Positions 27,694 to 36,293 of a stretch of 64,000 nt of DNA are shown here, one piece after another; the stretch's first letter is position 1; each line of letters opens with the position of its first letter. The notes below the pieces were generated by a model. That model had not been told where the DNA came from, did not search any database, and saw only the letters and a list, made by a program, of their open reading frames with translations. The position numbers and the translations under genes are program-made. This DNA comes from an uncultured Rubritalea sp. (GTDB lineage Bacteria; Verrucomicrobiota; Verrucomicrobiia; Verrucomicrobiales; Akkermansiaceae): the NCBI GenBank assembly GCA_937923145.1, contig CALAJT010000013.1, forward strand, positions 1 through 64,000. The letters are read 5' to 3'.

Positions 27694-27757
27694 AGGAGAT
27701 TTCCGCTTCAACAGTACTTTCTGTGTGCACCGATCTGCACACGCTCAATATTCTCCT
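27694..27757 (+). promoter_or_regulatory. Structured rpoD leader
   Basis: GTGTGCA (27723-27729) pairs perfectly with TGCACAC (27736-27742). Farther out, AGGAGA (27694-27699) can pair with TCTCCT (27752-27757), enclosing that hairpin. The structure ends about 20 nt before the rpoD ATG. A possible -35 TTGACG lies at 27673. This is one of the few genes here with an evident long leader. Confidence 0.4.
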
Positions 27758-27777
27758 GATATCAAACATTACTCACT

Positions 27778-29712
27778 ATGGCAGCCAAAAAAGCAGTTAA
27801 GAAATCAGCCAAGAAAACGGCAAAAAAATCCACAGCTAAGAAAGCGATTAAAAAAGCAGCTAAGAAGGCACCTAAAAAGGTTGTAACACAGCCAAAGAAA
27901 GTCACTAAGAAAGCGGCTAAAAAGGTAGCAAAGAAATCTGCAATAAAAAAAGTTGCTAAAAATGCACCAGCTAAGAAAACGGCAACTAAAAAGGTCGCTA
28001 AAAAAGCAGCTAAGAAGGCAGTAAAGAAATCTAAGTTAGAAGCCATGCTCGAAGCTGAAGAAGCTGAAAAGGTAAAGCGCGCTAGCAAGAGAAAAGCTCC
28101 CAAGAACAGAATCGACACACCTGAAATGCAGGAGAAAGTGCGCGAACTGATCAAGCTAGCTAAAGAGCAAGACTATCTCACCTACGATGACATCAACGAG
28201 ATCCTACCTAATGATATGGTAGAGCCTGCTGATGTGGAAGCTATCTTAGAGCGACTTCGTTCTATGGAGTTCGACATCATCGATGCCTCTGAAGTGGACC
28301 GTTACCGTACGGCTAAGAAAGATGGTAATGACGCTACAGAGACTAAGACTGAACAGAAACTAGACATTCTAGATGATCCAGTCCGTATGTATCTCAAGCA
28401 GATGGGACAAGTGCCACTTCTCACTCGTGAGCAAGAGGTCGAAATATCTAAGCGTATCGAAGATGCTGAAATCAAAGTACAACACTATCTTCACCGTTTC
28501 GGCTTCGTAGCACAGTCTTACATCAATCTAGCTGAGAATTTAGTGAAAGGGAAAGAGCGTTTTGACAGAGTGATTCTGGATAAGAAGATCGAGAGCAGAG
28601 AGCGCTACATGAAAACGCTGCCTAAACTCTGTGATCAACTCCGTGAATCACACGAAGAAACAGATCTCACATTCCGGAAGCTACATGCCAAGAACCCACG
28701 TGGTAAAGCAAAGCTAGAAGCAGAGTTAGAGAAACAACTTAACAACATTGCTAAGCTTTATGGCAGATTCTACTTCAAGCAGAAAGTAGTAGAAGATTTC
28801 TGTGAAGAGGTAGAAGAATATCAGAAAAAATTATGGAAATTCGCACGCAAGCTTAAGACGAATCCTAAGGACAGTGAGTTTGAGACTAAGATTCGCGAAA
28901 CTCAGCAACTCTCTTGGCATACCGCTGAAGGCTTTGAAGATAATAACAAGGATCTCCGTGCATGGATGAAGAAAGCGTATGGAGCTAAGACTGAAATGGT
29001 CGAAGCGAACCTTCGTCTCGTTATCTCGATTGCTAAGAAATATACAAACCGCGGACTTTCATTCCTCGATCTTATTCAAGAAGGAAACATGGGTCTGATG
29101 AAGGCTGTTGAAAAATTCGAATATCGCCGAGGCTATAAATTCTCAACTTACGCAACATGGTGGATTCGCCAAGCTATCACCCGTTCTATAGCGGATCAGG
29201 CTAGAACGATCCGTATCCCAGTGCACATGATTGAGACCATTAACAAGCTCATGAGAGTGCAAAAGCAACTGGTGCAGGAATATGGTCGTGAACCTACTCC
29301 TGACGAGATCGCAGACGAGATTCACCTACCAGTGGAGCGTGTCCGTGCAGTTCTCAAGATGGCTCAGCAGCCTATTTCACTCCAGGCGCCAGTAGGTGAC
29401 TCTGATGATACATCATTCGGTGACTTCATCGAAGATAAGGCAGCAGACAACCCGATGGAAGAAGCGGGATTCGCGATGCTTAAGGAAAAGATCATTGATG
29501 TTCTGGACACTCTCACCGAGCGTGAGCGCGAGGTGTTAGAGCAACGATTCGGACTTAAAGATGGCTACAGTAGAACGCTAGAAGAAGTGGGTCGACAGTT
29601 TCAGGTCACTCGTGAGCGTATCCGTCAGATCGAAGCCAAAGCACTCCGTAAGATGCGCCACCCGACTCGTATCAGAAAGCTCGAAGGATTCATAGAGCTA
29701 CCGAATATGTAA
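27778..29712 (+). CDS. rpoD: Primary RNA polymerase sigma factor with lysine-rich N-terminal extension
   Basis: A 644-residue housekeeping sigma70. Residues 1-95 are an alanine/lysine-rich extension with AAKKA-type repeats resembling histone H1. Region 1.1 follows ([12 protein letters not shown]), then region 1.2 ([22 protein letters not shown]), the non-conserved insert, region 2 ([39 protein letters not shown]), region 3, and region 4 ([32 protein letters not shown]). The extension is not part of the usual factor and presumably binds DNA non-specifically. A strong terminator follows. Confidence 0.95.
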   Translation: MAAKKAVKKSAKKTAKKSTAKKAIKKAAKKAPKKVVTQPKKVTKKAAKKVAKKSAIKKVAKNAPAKKTATKKVAKKAAKKAVKKSKLEAMLEAEEAEKVKRASKRKAPKNRIDTPEMQEKVRELIKLAKEQDYLTYDDINEILPNDMVEPADVEAILERLRSMEFDIIDASEVDRYRTAKKDGNDATETKTEQKLDILDDPVRMYLKQMGQVPLLTREQEVEISKRIEDAEIKVQHYLHRFGFVAQSYINLAENLVKGKERFDRVILDKKIESRERYMKTLPKLCDQLRESHEETDLTFRKLHAKNPRGKAKLEAELEKQLNNIAKLYGRFYFKQKVVEDFCEEVEEYQKKLWKFARKLKTNPKDSEFETKIRETQQLSWHTAEGFEDNNKDLRAWMKKAYGAKTEMVEANLRLVISIAKKYTNRGLSFLDLIQEGNMGLMKAVEKFEYRRGYKFSTYATWWIRQAITRSIADQARTIRIPVHMIETINKLMRVQKQLVQEYGREPTPDEIADEIHLPVERVRAVLKMAQQPISLQAPVGDSDDTSFGDFIEDKAADNPMEEAGFAMLKEKIIDVLDTLTEREREVLEQRFGLKDGYSRTLEEVGRQFQVTRERIRQIEAKALRKMRHPTRIRKLEGFIELPNM

Positions 29713-29738
29713 TCGGCTTTAGATTATTTTAAGAAATA

Positions 29739-29772
29739 AAAAGGGCAGTGAGAATAATCTCACTGCCCTTTT
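29739..29772. terminator. Bidirectional terminator between rpoD and the selenoprotein gene
   Basis: A 15-bp perfect stem, AAAAGGGCAGTGAGA (29739-29753) with TCTCACTGCCCTTTT (29758-29772), closes an ATAA loop. T-rich tails on both strands fit termination of rpoD on plus and of the convergent gene on minus. Confidence 0.9.
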
Positions 29773-29809
29773 ATTTTGTAACTTATTAGTTTATCTGTTC
29801 AATTTTAAA

Positions 29810-30475
29810 TTAGAGAGAGGTAGATTCGTCCTTCTTCATATCTACGAACTTAGCGCCAGATGAAGTTATCGCAGCCTTTACCGCTTCTTCATCGATAGCT
29901 ACGTCCTTGTTGAGGTAGAGTTCGATTTTGTTGTTAACGAAAGCTGATGAAACGACATCCATTTTTTCTAAAGCCACACGGACTTTTTCTGCGGTGTCAC
30001 TTCAGCTACCAGTGCCTTTTACATTGATAGTGTAGGCTGCTACTGGTGTAGTAAGCTCTGCACTTTCCATGGATACGAGACCTAATCCCTTAGCTGTGAG
30101 TTGCTTTGTGATTTCTTCCTTGTTGAGCTCAGTACCTGCTTCGACGAAGACGGTAGCTCTCAGACCAGAAAGTTTAACTTTAGTAACTCCAGATTGTGCT
30201 GTTAAGACTGAACTAGTCTTATTTCCCACTCCTCAGCCCTTGCCAGATACTGTGACGATGTAAACTGGTACATTCGTAGCTGTATCTGCTGTATCTGGTG
30301 TTGGTGCTGCTTCTGTTGCTACTTCTGGTTTAGCTGTTTTAGCTGGTGCTTCTGTGGCTGGCTTGTCTGCCTGAGTCGTCGGTGCATCTGCATCTTCTTT
30401 GCATGAAGCAAGGAAGCAGAATGCAGTGCCAAACGATCCAACAGTTACGACTTTAGTGAATTGTTTTAATTTCAT
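29810..30475 (-). CDS. Predicted selenocysteine-containing lipoprotein with two HMA-like domains
   Basis: A single 222-codon frame if the TGA codons 81 (30233-30235) and 158 (30002-30004) are read through; it ends at TAA 29810. An N-terminal signal with lipobox FLASC (C25) is followed by an Ala/Pro/Thr linker to about residue 68. Two tandem domains of about 75 residues follow the beta-alpha-beta-beta-alpha-beta pattern of heavy-metal-associated (HMA) proteins. HMA domains have GMxCxxC after the first strand. Here the blocks read SGKG-U81-GVG and KGTGS-U158-SDT, so each TGA falls where the first Cys belongs, and the second Cys is absent. Both TGAs are followed by SECIS-like hairpins. I infer a periplasmic, outer-membrane-anchored selenoprotein for metal or redox chemistry. 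No sel genes are in the window. Confidence 0.75.
29970..29986 (-). promoter_or_regulatory. SECIS-like hairpin after the second TGA
   Basis: On the transcript AAAGUC pairs with GGCUUU (one G-U pair) around the loop CGUGU. The loop begins 22 nt after UGA codon 158 and has G at its second position, within the usual limits for bacterial SECIS elements (loop about 16-37 nt from UGA, G in the first two loop positions). Confidence 0.5.
30203..30221 (-). promoter_or_regulatory. SECIS-like hairpin after the first TGA
   Basis: On the transcript UAAGACU pairs perfectly with AGUCUUA around the loop AGUUC. The loop begins 19 nt after UGA codon 81 and has G at the second position. Placement and shape match the hairpin after the second TGA although the sequences differ. 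Confidence 0.55.
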
Positions 30476-30601
30476 AGTATTATATTTATAATAAGTTACG
30501 GCAGAAAGTTACTCTATATCTCACTTGTGTCTAGGGCTGATTTCAGAAAAAGTTGTTACTTAATTCTTCTCAATTACTAGAATATTAGTGATATTCAGTG
30601 A

Positions 30602-31585
30602 ATGCAGAAACTACGTAAAATTGATTGCCATGTTCATTTAGTCGGAGATGGATCTGCAGGAAGTGGATGCTGGTTCCGGCTGCCTGGACTGTGGAAAAAA
30701 TTTCTAGGACGAATGATGATTAAGGGAGTGGGTTTGCCGACTGGTCTTATGAAAGATGGTCTAGACGAAGCCTATGCTAAGAATCTAGTAAAGCAGGTAA
30801 AAGAAAGTTCACTAGATGCTGTGGTAGCTCTGGCTCAAGATATCCCCTATGATGAAAGAGGAAATTCTATGGCGGATGAAGCACAGTTCTATGTACCTAA
30901 TGAATACGTAGCGAAGCTAGCAAAAGAGAATCCTGAAATTATTGGCGCATGCTCGATCCACCCTGGACGGCCTGATGCGATGGGCGAATTAGAGCGGTGT
31001 ATTGAAGCGGGGATGCCAGTTCTGAAGTTGCTGCCTAACTGTCTCAATATCGACTATTCTGAGAAAAGGTTCATTCCATTTTGGGAACGCATGGCCGAGG
31101 CAAAAATGATTCTACTCTCACATACTGGAGGGGAAATGACGGTGAAAGTATTTGATCACGCATTCAGTGATCCTAAGAAATTAGAAATTCCGTTAGAGTG
31201 TGGAGTTAGAGTAATCGCCGCGCACTCGGCAGGGAGGAGCGGGATTTTCGATATGGACTGGACTGCTGATCTGCTGGATATGTTTAAGAAATACCCTCAG
31301 CTGTATTCGGATAATAGTGCGCTCTGTAGTATTAATAGGGCGAGAACGCTTAAGCACATCTTACCAAGGGGAGTAAATCAACGAATCATCCACGGTAGTG
31401 ATTATCCAGTTCCCGTATCAGGGTTGGGTCCATTCTTGATGGGTGAACTAAGTTGGTCCGACTATAGAGAAACTTCTGGGTCTAAAATCCCGAACATCAT
31501 AGAGCGTGATTACCAGCTGAAAAAGCACATAGGATTTTCAGCTGATACATTCACGCGTATGGATGAACTTTTAAATGAAGTCTAA
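30602..31585 (+). CDS. Amidohydrolase-family (amidohydrolase_2) metal-dependent hydrolase
   Basis: A 327-residue TIM-barrel hydrolase. The metal-binding HxH is in IDCHVHLVG at the N terminus; later barrel histidines are in LLSHTGGE and IAAHSAGR, and the catalytic Asp is in IIHGSDYPVP. The arrangement fits the decarboxylase/lactonase-like amidohydrolase_2 group. Substrate unknown. The gene stands alone between divergent and convergent neighbours. It ends 3 bp before the cysK stop on the other strand. Confidence 0.82.
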   Translation: MQKLRKIDCHVHLVGDGSAGSGCWFRLPGLWKKFLGRMMIKGVGLPTGLMKDGLDEAYAKNLVKQVKESSLDAVVALAQDIPYDERGNSMADEAQFYVPNEYVAKLAKENPEIIGACSIHPGRPDAMGELERCIEAGMPVLKLLPNCLNIDYSEKRFIPFWERMAEAKMILLSHTGGEMTVKVFDHAFSDPKKLEIPLECGVRVIAAHSAGRSGIFDMDWTADLLDMFKKYPQLYSDNSALCSINRARTLKHILPRGVNQRIIHGSDYPVPVSGLGPFLMGELSWSDYRETSGSKIPNIIERDYQLKKHIGFSADTFTRMDELLNEV

Positions 31586-31588
31586 AGA

Positions 31589-32557
31589 CTAGATGTCTGA
31601 AACTTCTAGCTGTAAAACTTCAGCTTTTACTTTCTCTGCCAGTGGCGTTGAGAGATAGCGTTCAGTAGATGAAGCCGCCATCACTACGATACGCTTGCCT
31701 TCATATTCAGGACGCTTAGCGAGCTGCATAGCTGCCCAGACTGAGGCTCCACTAGAAATTCCAGCAGGGAGACCTTCGACCTGTGCTAGCTCTTGGGCAG
31801 TTTCAAATGCATCTTCATTTTCTACCAAGATACACTCGTCTATGATGTCAACATTGAGATTATTAGGGATAAAGCCAGCACCGATCCCCTGGATCTTATG
31901 TGGTCCCGGGCTGCCACCAGAGATAACTGGGCTATTGGTAGGTTCTACTGCTATTATCTTTACGTTAGGATTACGTGATTTTAGAACTTCACCTACACCA
32001 GTGATGGTTCCACCAGTTCCTACACCTGCTACGAATGCATCTATGTTACCATCGGTAGCATCCCAGATTTCCTCTGCAGTAGTTTCGCGGTGAACTTGTG
32101 GGTTAGCAGGATTATCAAATTGTTGTGGCCCGAAAGCTCCTTCACCGTGTTCTTCTATGAGCTGCTTTGCCTTAGCGATTGCTCCACCCATACCTTTAGC
32201 AGCTGGGGTGAGAACGATCTCAGCTCCAAGCATGCGTAGTAAAATACGGCGTTCCACAGACATGCTCTCTGGCATAGTAAGCACACAGCGGTAGCCTTTT
32301 GCTCTAGCGATGAATGCAAGACCAATACCTGTATTTCCAGAAGTCGGCTCGATGATTACACCGCCTGGCTTGAGTCTGCCACTGCGCTCAGCATCTTCGA
32401 TCATTGCCTTGCCAATACGGTCTTTGACACTGAACAGAGGGTTGAAAAATTCTCCTTTTACGAGGATCTCTGCCTTGAGACCTTCCGCGATTCCGTTGAG
32501 TCTGATGAGTGGTGTGTTGCCGACGGTGTCGACCATGCTATTTGCTATTTTGCTCAT
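31589..32557 (-). CDS. cysK: Cysteine synthase A (O-acetylserine sulfhydrylase)
   Basis: Forms cysteine from O-acetylserine and sulfide using PLP. Landmarks: NTPLIRLNG, the PLP lysine in NPLFSVKDR, PTSGNTGIGLAFIA (substrate loop), the phosphate-binding GTGGTITGVG, and SSGASVWAAM near the C terminus. Start ATG 32557 is chosen because a TTGACA promoter lies immediately upstream; the frame extends to 32596, but that region is the -35 box itself. 322 residues. Confidence 0.93.
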   Translation of the reverse strand: MSKIANSMVDTVGNTPLIRLNGIAEGLKAEILVKGEFFNPLFSVKDRIGKAMIEDAERSGRLKPGGVIIEPTSGNTGIGLAFIARAKGYRCVLTMPESMSVERRILLRMLGAEIVLTPAAKGMGGAIAKAKQLIEEHGEGAFGPQQFDNPANPQVHRETTAEEIWDATDGNIDAFVAGVGTGGTITGVGEVLKSRNPNVKIIAVEPTNSPVISGGSPGPHKIQGIGAGFIPNNLNVDIIDECILVENEDAFETAQELAQVEGLPAGISSGASVWAAMQLAKRPEYEGKRIVVMAASSTERYLSTPLAEKVKAEVLQLEVSDI

Positions 32558-32567
32558 AATGAATCTA

Positions 32568-32596
32568 TAACTACTCTTCTCAGGTTTTTTTGTCAA
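32568..32596 (-). promoter_or_regulatory. cysK promoter
   Basis: On the minus strand a consensus TTGACA (32591-32596), a 17-bp spacer and TAGTTA (32568-32573). The -10 ends 10 nt before ATG 32557, leaving a leader of about 4 nt. It decides the start codon of cysK. Confidence 0.65.
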
Positions 32597-32650
32597 ACTG
32601 AGATAGTGACTTTATCCTAGGATCTCTAATTTAGAAGAGGCAAAAAAAAT

Positions 32651-32674
32651 CCCTAGATCCATTAGAATCTAGGG
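32651..32674 (-). terminator. Terminator of the small lipoprotein gene
   Basis: CCCTAGAT (32651-32658) and ATCTAGGG (32667-32674) form an 8-bp stem with an 8-nt loop. On the minus strand it is followed by ATTTTTTTTG. Confidence 0.8.
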
Positions 32675-32699
32675 TTATTTAGATTGTATTTATAAGGGA

Positions 32700-33014
32700 C
32701 TATGGAAGTCTTGGCTTCCAGCTTCCGTCATAAGCTGAACTTGGAGCAGCAGTTGGCGCATATGAATTACGAGGTGTAGAAACTGGATTAGGAGCTACGC
32801 TTTTAAGTCCTCTTGGCTCTTGGTAGGCAGGGCTTGTGCCATCATAGTGATACGTTGTGAAATTACCATCATGATGAGTGTCCTTTACAAGACGTCCCTT
32901 GTGATCGTAGTGCTTCACTTCGAGTGGTGCGCTTGATTTGTTGCCGCAGCAACCGCATGATGAAAATACCGTTGCGAGAACGGCAGTAGCTAAGGTAAGA
33001 AGTAATGTTTTCAT
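32700..33014 (-). CDS. Small lipoprotein of unknown function
   Basis: A 104-residue protein with signal peptide and lipobox VFSSC (C20) followed by CCGN, so several Cys cluster at the mature N terminus. The mature part has HYDHKGRLVKDTHHDGNFTTYHYD, a segment like one YD/RHS-type repeat, then a Pro/Ser-rich tail. No known family. It has its own terminator and probably its own promoter. Confidence 0.6.
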   Translation of the reverse strand: MKTLLLTLATAVLATVFSSCGCCGNKSSAPLEVKHYDHKGRLVKDTHHDGNFTTYHYDGTSPAYQEPRGLKSVAPNPVSTPRNSYAPTAAPSSAYDGSWKPRLP

Positions 33015-33049
33015 GTAACTAAATCATTATCATTAAAAAAAATTCCCGT

Positions 33050-33877
33050 CTAGTGTAAACTTCCGCTACGAAGATGATTTAGACAATGAATAGTGTTTCC
33101 ACTAGGAGAATTCCATTGAAAGGAGTTCATTATGGCTGAGTGAACCCAGTCTAGAGAAGCAGATACTGCATCTACCATTTCTACTCCGTGAGCTAATTGG
33201 GCGGTTATAGCCGCTGAAAGTGTGCAGCCTGTGCCATGGGTGCAGGCGATGTCTATCTTAGATGCAGTGAAATGGTGAGCCAGGCCCTCATGCCAAAGTA
33301 TATCTAGTCGGTCATCATCCCCTGGTAAATGACCACCTTTTAGCAGACAAGATGTGTTAAATTTCTCTGCTAAATCTTGCGCCGCTTTTTCTAGATCATC
33401 CTTTGTCTCTACAGGTCTGCCTAGTAATACTGATGCTTCAGGCATATTAGGAGTAATTAGGGTAGCGAGTGGTAGAAGCCTGTCTTTATAAGCGCTGATC
33501 GCTGATTGATCCACTAGACTAGCGCCTGATGTAGCAACCATAACTGGATCTACTACGAGAGCGATATCTGATTTTTCTAATAATTCGTAAGCCGCTACTA
33601 AGTGCGCCTTAGAATAAAGCATCCCAGTCTTAACAGCTTTGATAGGGTAAGTGCTAAGTAATATTTCAAGCTGCTCCTGTAAGATAGCAGGGGGAACAGG
33701 ATGGATAGATTCTACATGCTCAGGAGTTTCGGCAACTACACAGGTTACGGCCGTGAGACCATGGCATCCATGAAAGGAAAAAGCCTTCAGATCTGCTTGG
33801 AGACCAGCGCCTGATGAGCAGTCTGATCCCGCGATGGTGAGTGTGACGGGAGGTTGGACAGAGTTTGGAATATTCAT
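33050..33877 (-). CDS. thiD: Hydroxymethylpyrimidine (phosphate) kinase
   Basis: Phosphorylates HMP and HMP-P in thiamine synthesis. A 275-residue ribokinase-fold protein with LTIAGSDCSSGAGLQADLKAF near the N terminus, VVDPVMVATSGASL in the middle, and the anion-hole motif HGTGCTLSAAI near residue 220. Its ATG overlaps the stop of the upstream alpha/beta hydrolase by 4 bp. No other thi gene and no THI-box riboswitch were seen upstream. Confidence 0.93.
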   Translation of the reverse strand: MNIPNSVQPPVTLTIAGSDCSSGAGLQADLKAFSFHGCHGLTAVTCVVAETPEHVESIHPVPPAILQEQLEILLSTYPIKAVKTGMLYSKAHLVAAYELLEKSDIALVVDPVMVATSGASLVDQSAISAYKDRLLPLATLITPNMPEASVLLGRPVETKDDLEKAAQDLAEKFNTSCLLKGGHLPGDDDRLDILWHEGLAHHFTASKIDIACTHGTGCTLSAAITAQLAHGVEMVDAVSASLDWVHSAIMNSFQWNSPSGNTIHCLNHLRSGSLH

Positions 33878-34635
33878 GATATGATTTTATCTAGTTGAGA
33901 GATGAATTTGACGATTTGTTTAGCGGCGGCCTTTGGTCGAGATTGGAAAAGTAGATGAGGTGAGTCGAACCAGCGAGTCTCAGCATGGGGTAAATGACTC
34001 TCTAATTGATTCTGGATGTCCCATGGTATCAGTGCATCATGCTGTGCTTGTAACAGAAGAAGTGGGGTGTCTGAAATGGCAGGTAGGTTAGCTTCCTCCA
34101 GAGTCAATACGCTACGCAATCTCTGCGAGAGTATTTTAGATGGGATAGAGTTAAGTAAACTGCGAAGTTTGTTGAGCTTTTTCTTCTTAACATTTTCTCC
34201 GAGCAGAAAGTGCTTCAGAGCTGCTCGTGGAGGTGACACCATAAATAATGGGCGTAGTGGCAATAGACCGAAAGTCATATTCACTGGGCTGGCGCAAAAC
34301 CCAGCAGCGATGACGACAGCGCTCACCTTATCTGGGTTAGCGTCTGCTAGACGAAGAGCGATGGGTGCCGAGAAGGACTCTGCGATGATCAATAATTTAG
34401 GTGTCTCAATGCTATCAATATTAATTTCCTGTTGAATCCATTTAACAAGAGAACCATATTTCTGCTTAATGTTTTGAGGGTAGGTTAGAGCATTGTAGTT
34501 AAACGTCAGCCCTTTTTTAGCTGAGCGTTTATTTAAATGCCTGATAAGAGCAGCATATAAATCAGCTGTCCCATGCAAGCCAGGAAGCAGTAGGCAATCT
34601 ATAGATTGAGTCGGTTGAATCGATGAATCATTCAT
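33874..34635 (-). CDS. Alpha/beta hydrolase
   Basis: A 253-residue hydrolase-fold protein. The nucleophile is probably the Ser in IAESFSAPIAL near residue 87; a late Asp is in LLLQAQHDALIPW and the terminal His in DSPHLLFQ. The segment after the start (LLLPGLHGT) fits the oxyanion-hole strand. Substrate unknown. The 4-bp overlap with thiD suggests a linked function or simply an operon. Confidence 0.75.
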   Translation of the reverse strand: MNDSSIQPTQSIDCLLLPGLHGTADLYAALIRHLNKRSAKKGLTFNYNALTYPQNIKQKYGSLVKWIQQEINIDSIETPKLLIIAESFSAPIALRLADANPDKVSAVVIAAGFCASPVNMTFGLLPLRPLFMVSPPRAALKHFLLGENVKKKKLNKLRSLLNSIPSKILSQRLRSVLTLEEANLPAISDTPLLLLQAQHDALIPWDIQNQLESHLPHAETRWFDSPHLLFQSRPKAAAKQIVKFISQLDKIIS

Positions 34636-34745
34636 TGCATTAAGTGATCACATAAAAAATTTCGTGCGATCTGTACTATGATAGCATTTCCTTGAAGCAT
34701 AGCAAGAAAAGTCGATTGCTTTTCAGACGATTTTACAAACCCGAT

Positions 34746-35570
34746 CTATTGATTCGCTGCTGCATCTCTGATCTTCTTGAGATATTTAATATAGCGTTGA
34801 TTCGCATTGAAGTCAGGATCTTGTTTAGGGTATCTAAATGGATTGTTATCACCATATAGAGCCCATGGTCCCCGTGTGCGGATGCGGTAGAAATCGATAA
34901 ATCTCCAGTGCACTTTATCCCCTGATTTCATGCCTAGATAATCACGGATAGCAGGGGATACATCGATACCTGCTCCCTTATTTTCCTTATTCTTAGGTGG
35001 CTTTCCTAGGAATACATATTCGTAGTCAGTGGTAGTCCAGGGACCACAGTCTTCCCATTGTGCGTAGCATACCTTTCCTTTGAAAACGATCTGCACCCAG
35101 CGTCCTTTACAGGTAGTTTTCCCTGGTGGCTTCATTGCCCTGCGGAACCATGGAATGACCTTAGATGCCTCCGGTTTATGCTGACGATGGTTGATCACAT
35201 CATTGTAGGGAAGGGCTACGTAAAATGAGTTCTGTCTCGGCGTAAATGCGATGGGGCGGAAGCCTACGCGTAGTGCTTTATTCGGGTTGTCATAACCGCC
35301 ATAGTTACGCTGCCATTTAGTGTCCCATGAGCTCGCTTTATTAGGAGTGAGATTACGTGGTGTAGGCTCTTCACCCACCCAGAAGACAGTCGCAGTGATA
35401 TTCTTATGCCAAGGATATGCCCTAGTCTTGTATGGATCTTCAGGTCGTTTCACTCCTCCAGTAGGAGTCGTAATGCTAGGGCCAGATTTCTTAGAATTCT
35501 GCGCTTCAGATTGCTGAGTCATTACTAGAAATACTAAGAGAATGCTCGCTATAGAAAATACTGGTTTCAT
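34746..35570 (-). CDS. Secreted protein of unknown function, possible double-psi beta-barrel
   Basis: A 274-residue protein with a signal peptide ending near residue 23 (QSEA|QNSKK). The mature part is rich in Trp, Tyr and Pro, with one Cys pair around TCKGRW and KVCYAQWEDCGPW. The stretch from there to GIDVSPAIRDYLGMKSGDKVHWRF resembles the double-psi beta-barrel of RlpA/expansin-like proteins, but I am not sure. It lies 2 bp after rdgB, so the two are co-transcribed. Confidence 0.55.
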   Translation of the reverse strand: MKPVFSIASILLVFLVMTQQSEAQNSKKSGPSITTPTGGVKRPEDPYKTRAYPWHKNITATVFWVGEEPTPRNLTPNKASSWDTKWQRNYGGYDNPNKALRVGFRPIAFTPRQNSFYVALPYNDVINHRQHKPEASKVIPWFRRAMKPPGKTTCKGRWVQIVFKGKVCYAQWEDCGPWTTTDYEYVFLGKPPKNKENKGAGIDVSPAIRDYLGMKSGDKVHWRFIDFYRIRTRGPWALYGDNNPFRYPKQDPDFNANQRYIKYLKKIRDAAANQ

Positions 35571-35572
35571 GC

Positions 35573-36190
35573 TTACTTATTTAGATATTGGACTACTTTC
35601 TTCAGGGCATTAGCGCGGTGGCTGAGTGTGTTCTTAATCTCCTCACCTAGCTGTGCAAATGTCTGGTCATAGCCATCAGGAACAAATAGAGGATCGTAGC
35701 CGAAGCCACCATCGCCAGTCAGTTCAGAGATGATACTTCCCTCAACTGATCCATCGAAATACGCCAGGACTTCACCAGCCTGAGCCAATACCATCACACA
35801 GCGAAATCTAGCTGATCGTAAAGTGTTCGCATCTAGCTTGCCTAACTCGTTCATTAGTTTAGCATTGTTTGCTTCATTATCTCCATCTTTGCCAGCATAT
35901 CTAGATGAGTAGACTCCAGGTTCTCCGCCAAGTGCATCCACTTCGAGCCCACTATCATCAGAGAGTATGATGCCTTCTGTAAGCTTACTGATTTCTACTG
36001 CCTTAAGCGTAGCATTCTCTAGAAATGTAGTGCCAGTCTCAGCTACTTCAGGAAAATGACTGCATTCCTCAGCATTTAGATCGATCACTTCATAAACAGC
36101 GCCTAGCATTGAGCGTATTTCTTCCGTCTTATGGGAGTTTCGGGTAGCAATGAGAAATCGTTGCATAGAGTCTGATACTGAACTTAACAT
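35573..36190 (-). CDS. rdgB: XTP/dITP diphosphatase (HAM1 family)
   Basis: Hydrolyses deaminated purine nucleoside triphosphates, keeping them out of DNA and RNA. Family blocks: FLIATRNSHKTEEI, FLENATLKA, DDSGLEVDALGGEPGVYSSRYAG, GYDPLFVPDG and LSHRANAL. ATG 36190 (205 residues) is preferred over ATG 36166 because a promoter places its -10 6 nt before 36190. Operon with the secreted protein downstream. Confidence 0.92.
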   Translation of the reverse strand: MLSSVSDSMQRFLIATRNSHKTEEIRSMLGAVYEVIDLNAEECSHFPEVAETGTTFLENATLKAVEISKLTEGIILSDDSGLEVDALGGEPGVYSSRYAGKDGDNEANNAKLMNELGKLDANTLRSARFRCVMVLAQAGEVLAYFDGSVEGSIISELTGDGGFGYDPLFVPDGYDQTFAQLGEEIKNTLSHRANALKKVVQYLNK

Positions 36191-36196
36191 GACTAT

Positions 36197-36224
36197 GTAT
36201 TATGAGAGATACTCGGAGATTCAA
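36197..36224 (-). promoter_or_regulatory. rdgB promoter
   Basis: On the minus strand TTGAAT (36219-36224), a 16-bp spacer and TAATAC (36197-36202), ending 6 nt before ATG 36190. It predicts a leaderless message and decides the longer rdgB start. Confidence 0.6.
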
Positions 36225-36293
36225 GCGCGGAATAATGAAATTTTTACACATTTTGAAAAAGAGATCGCCAGTCAGTGTCGCTATAGTTTATAG

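Noticed and set aside
27762-28154. A 130-residue hydrophobic minus-strand frame over the rpoD N terminus
   Set aside because: It is the antisense of the AAKK repeat (Lys codons read as Phe/Leu), an artefact of the lysine-rich extension.
29810-30475. Reading the lipoprotein region as two separate small genes or as a pseudogene
   Set aside because: Both breaks are TGA, both lie at the same position of a repeated domain, no frameshift occurs, and the segments between keep one reading frame and a clean domain pattern. Recoding explains this better than decay.
29810-30475. A genome-wide change of TGA to an amino acid
   Set aside because: Clear genes in the window end with TGA, for example the transposase (1049-1051) and the ABC exporter ATPase (51677-51679), in positions that overlap or abut other features.
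34636-34745. THI-box riboswitch upstream of the thiD operon
   Set aside because: No CTGAGA or ACCTGATC-like core and no suitable stem arrangement were found in the gap.
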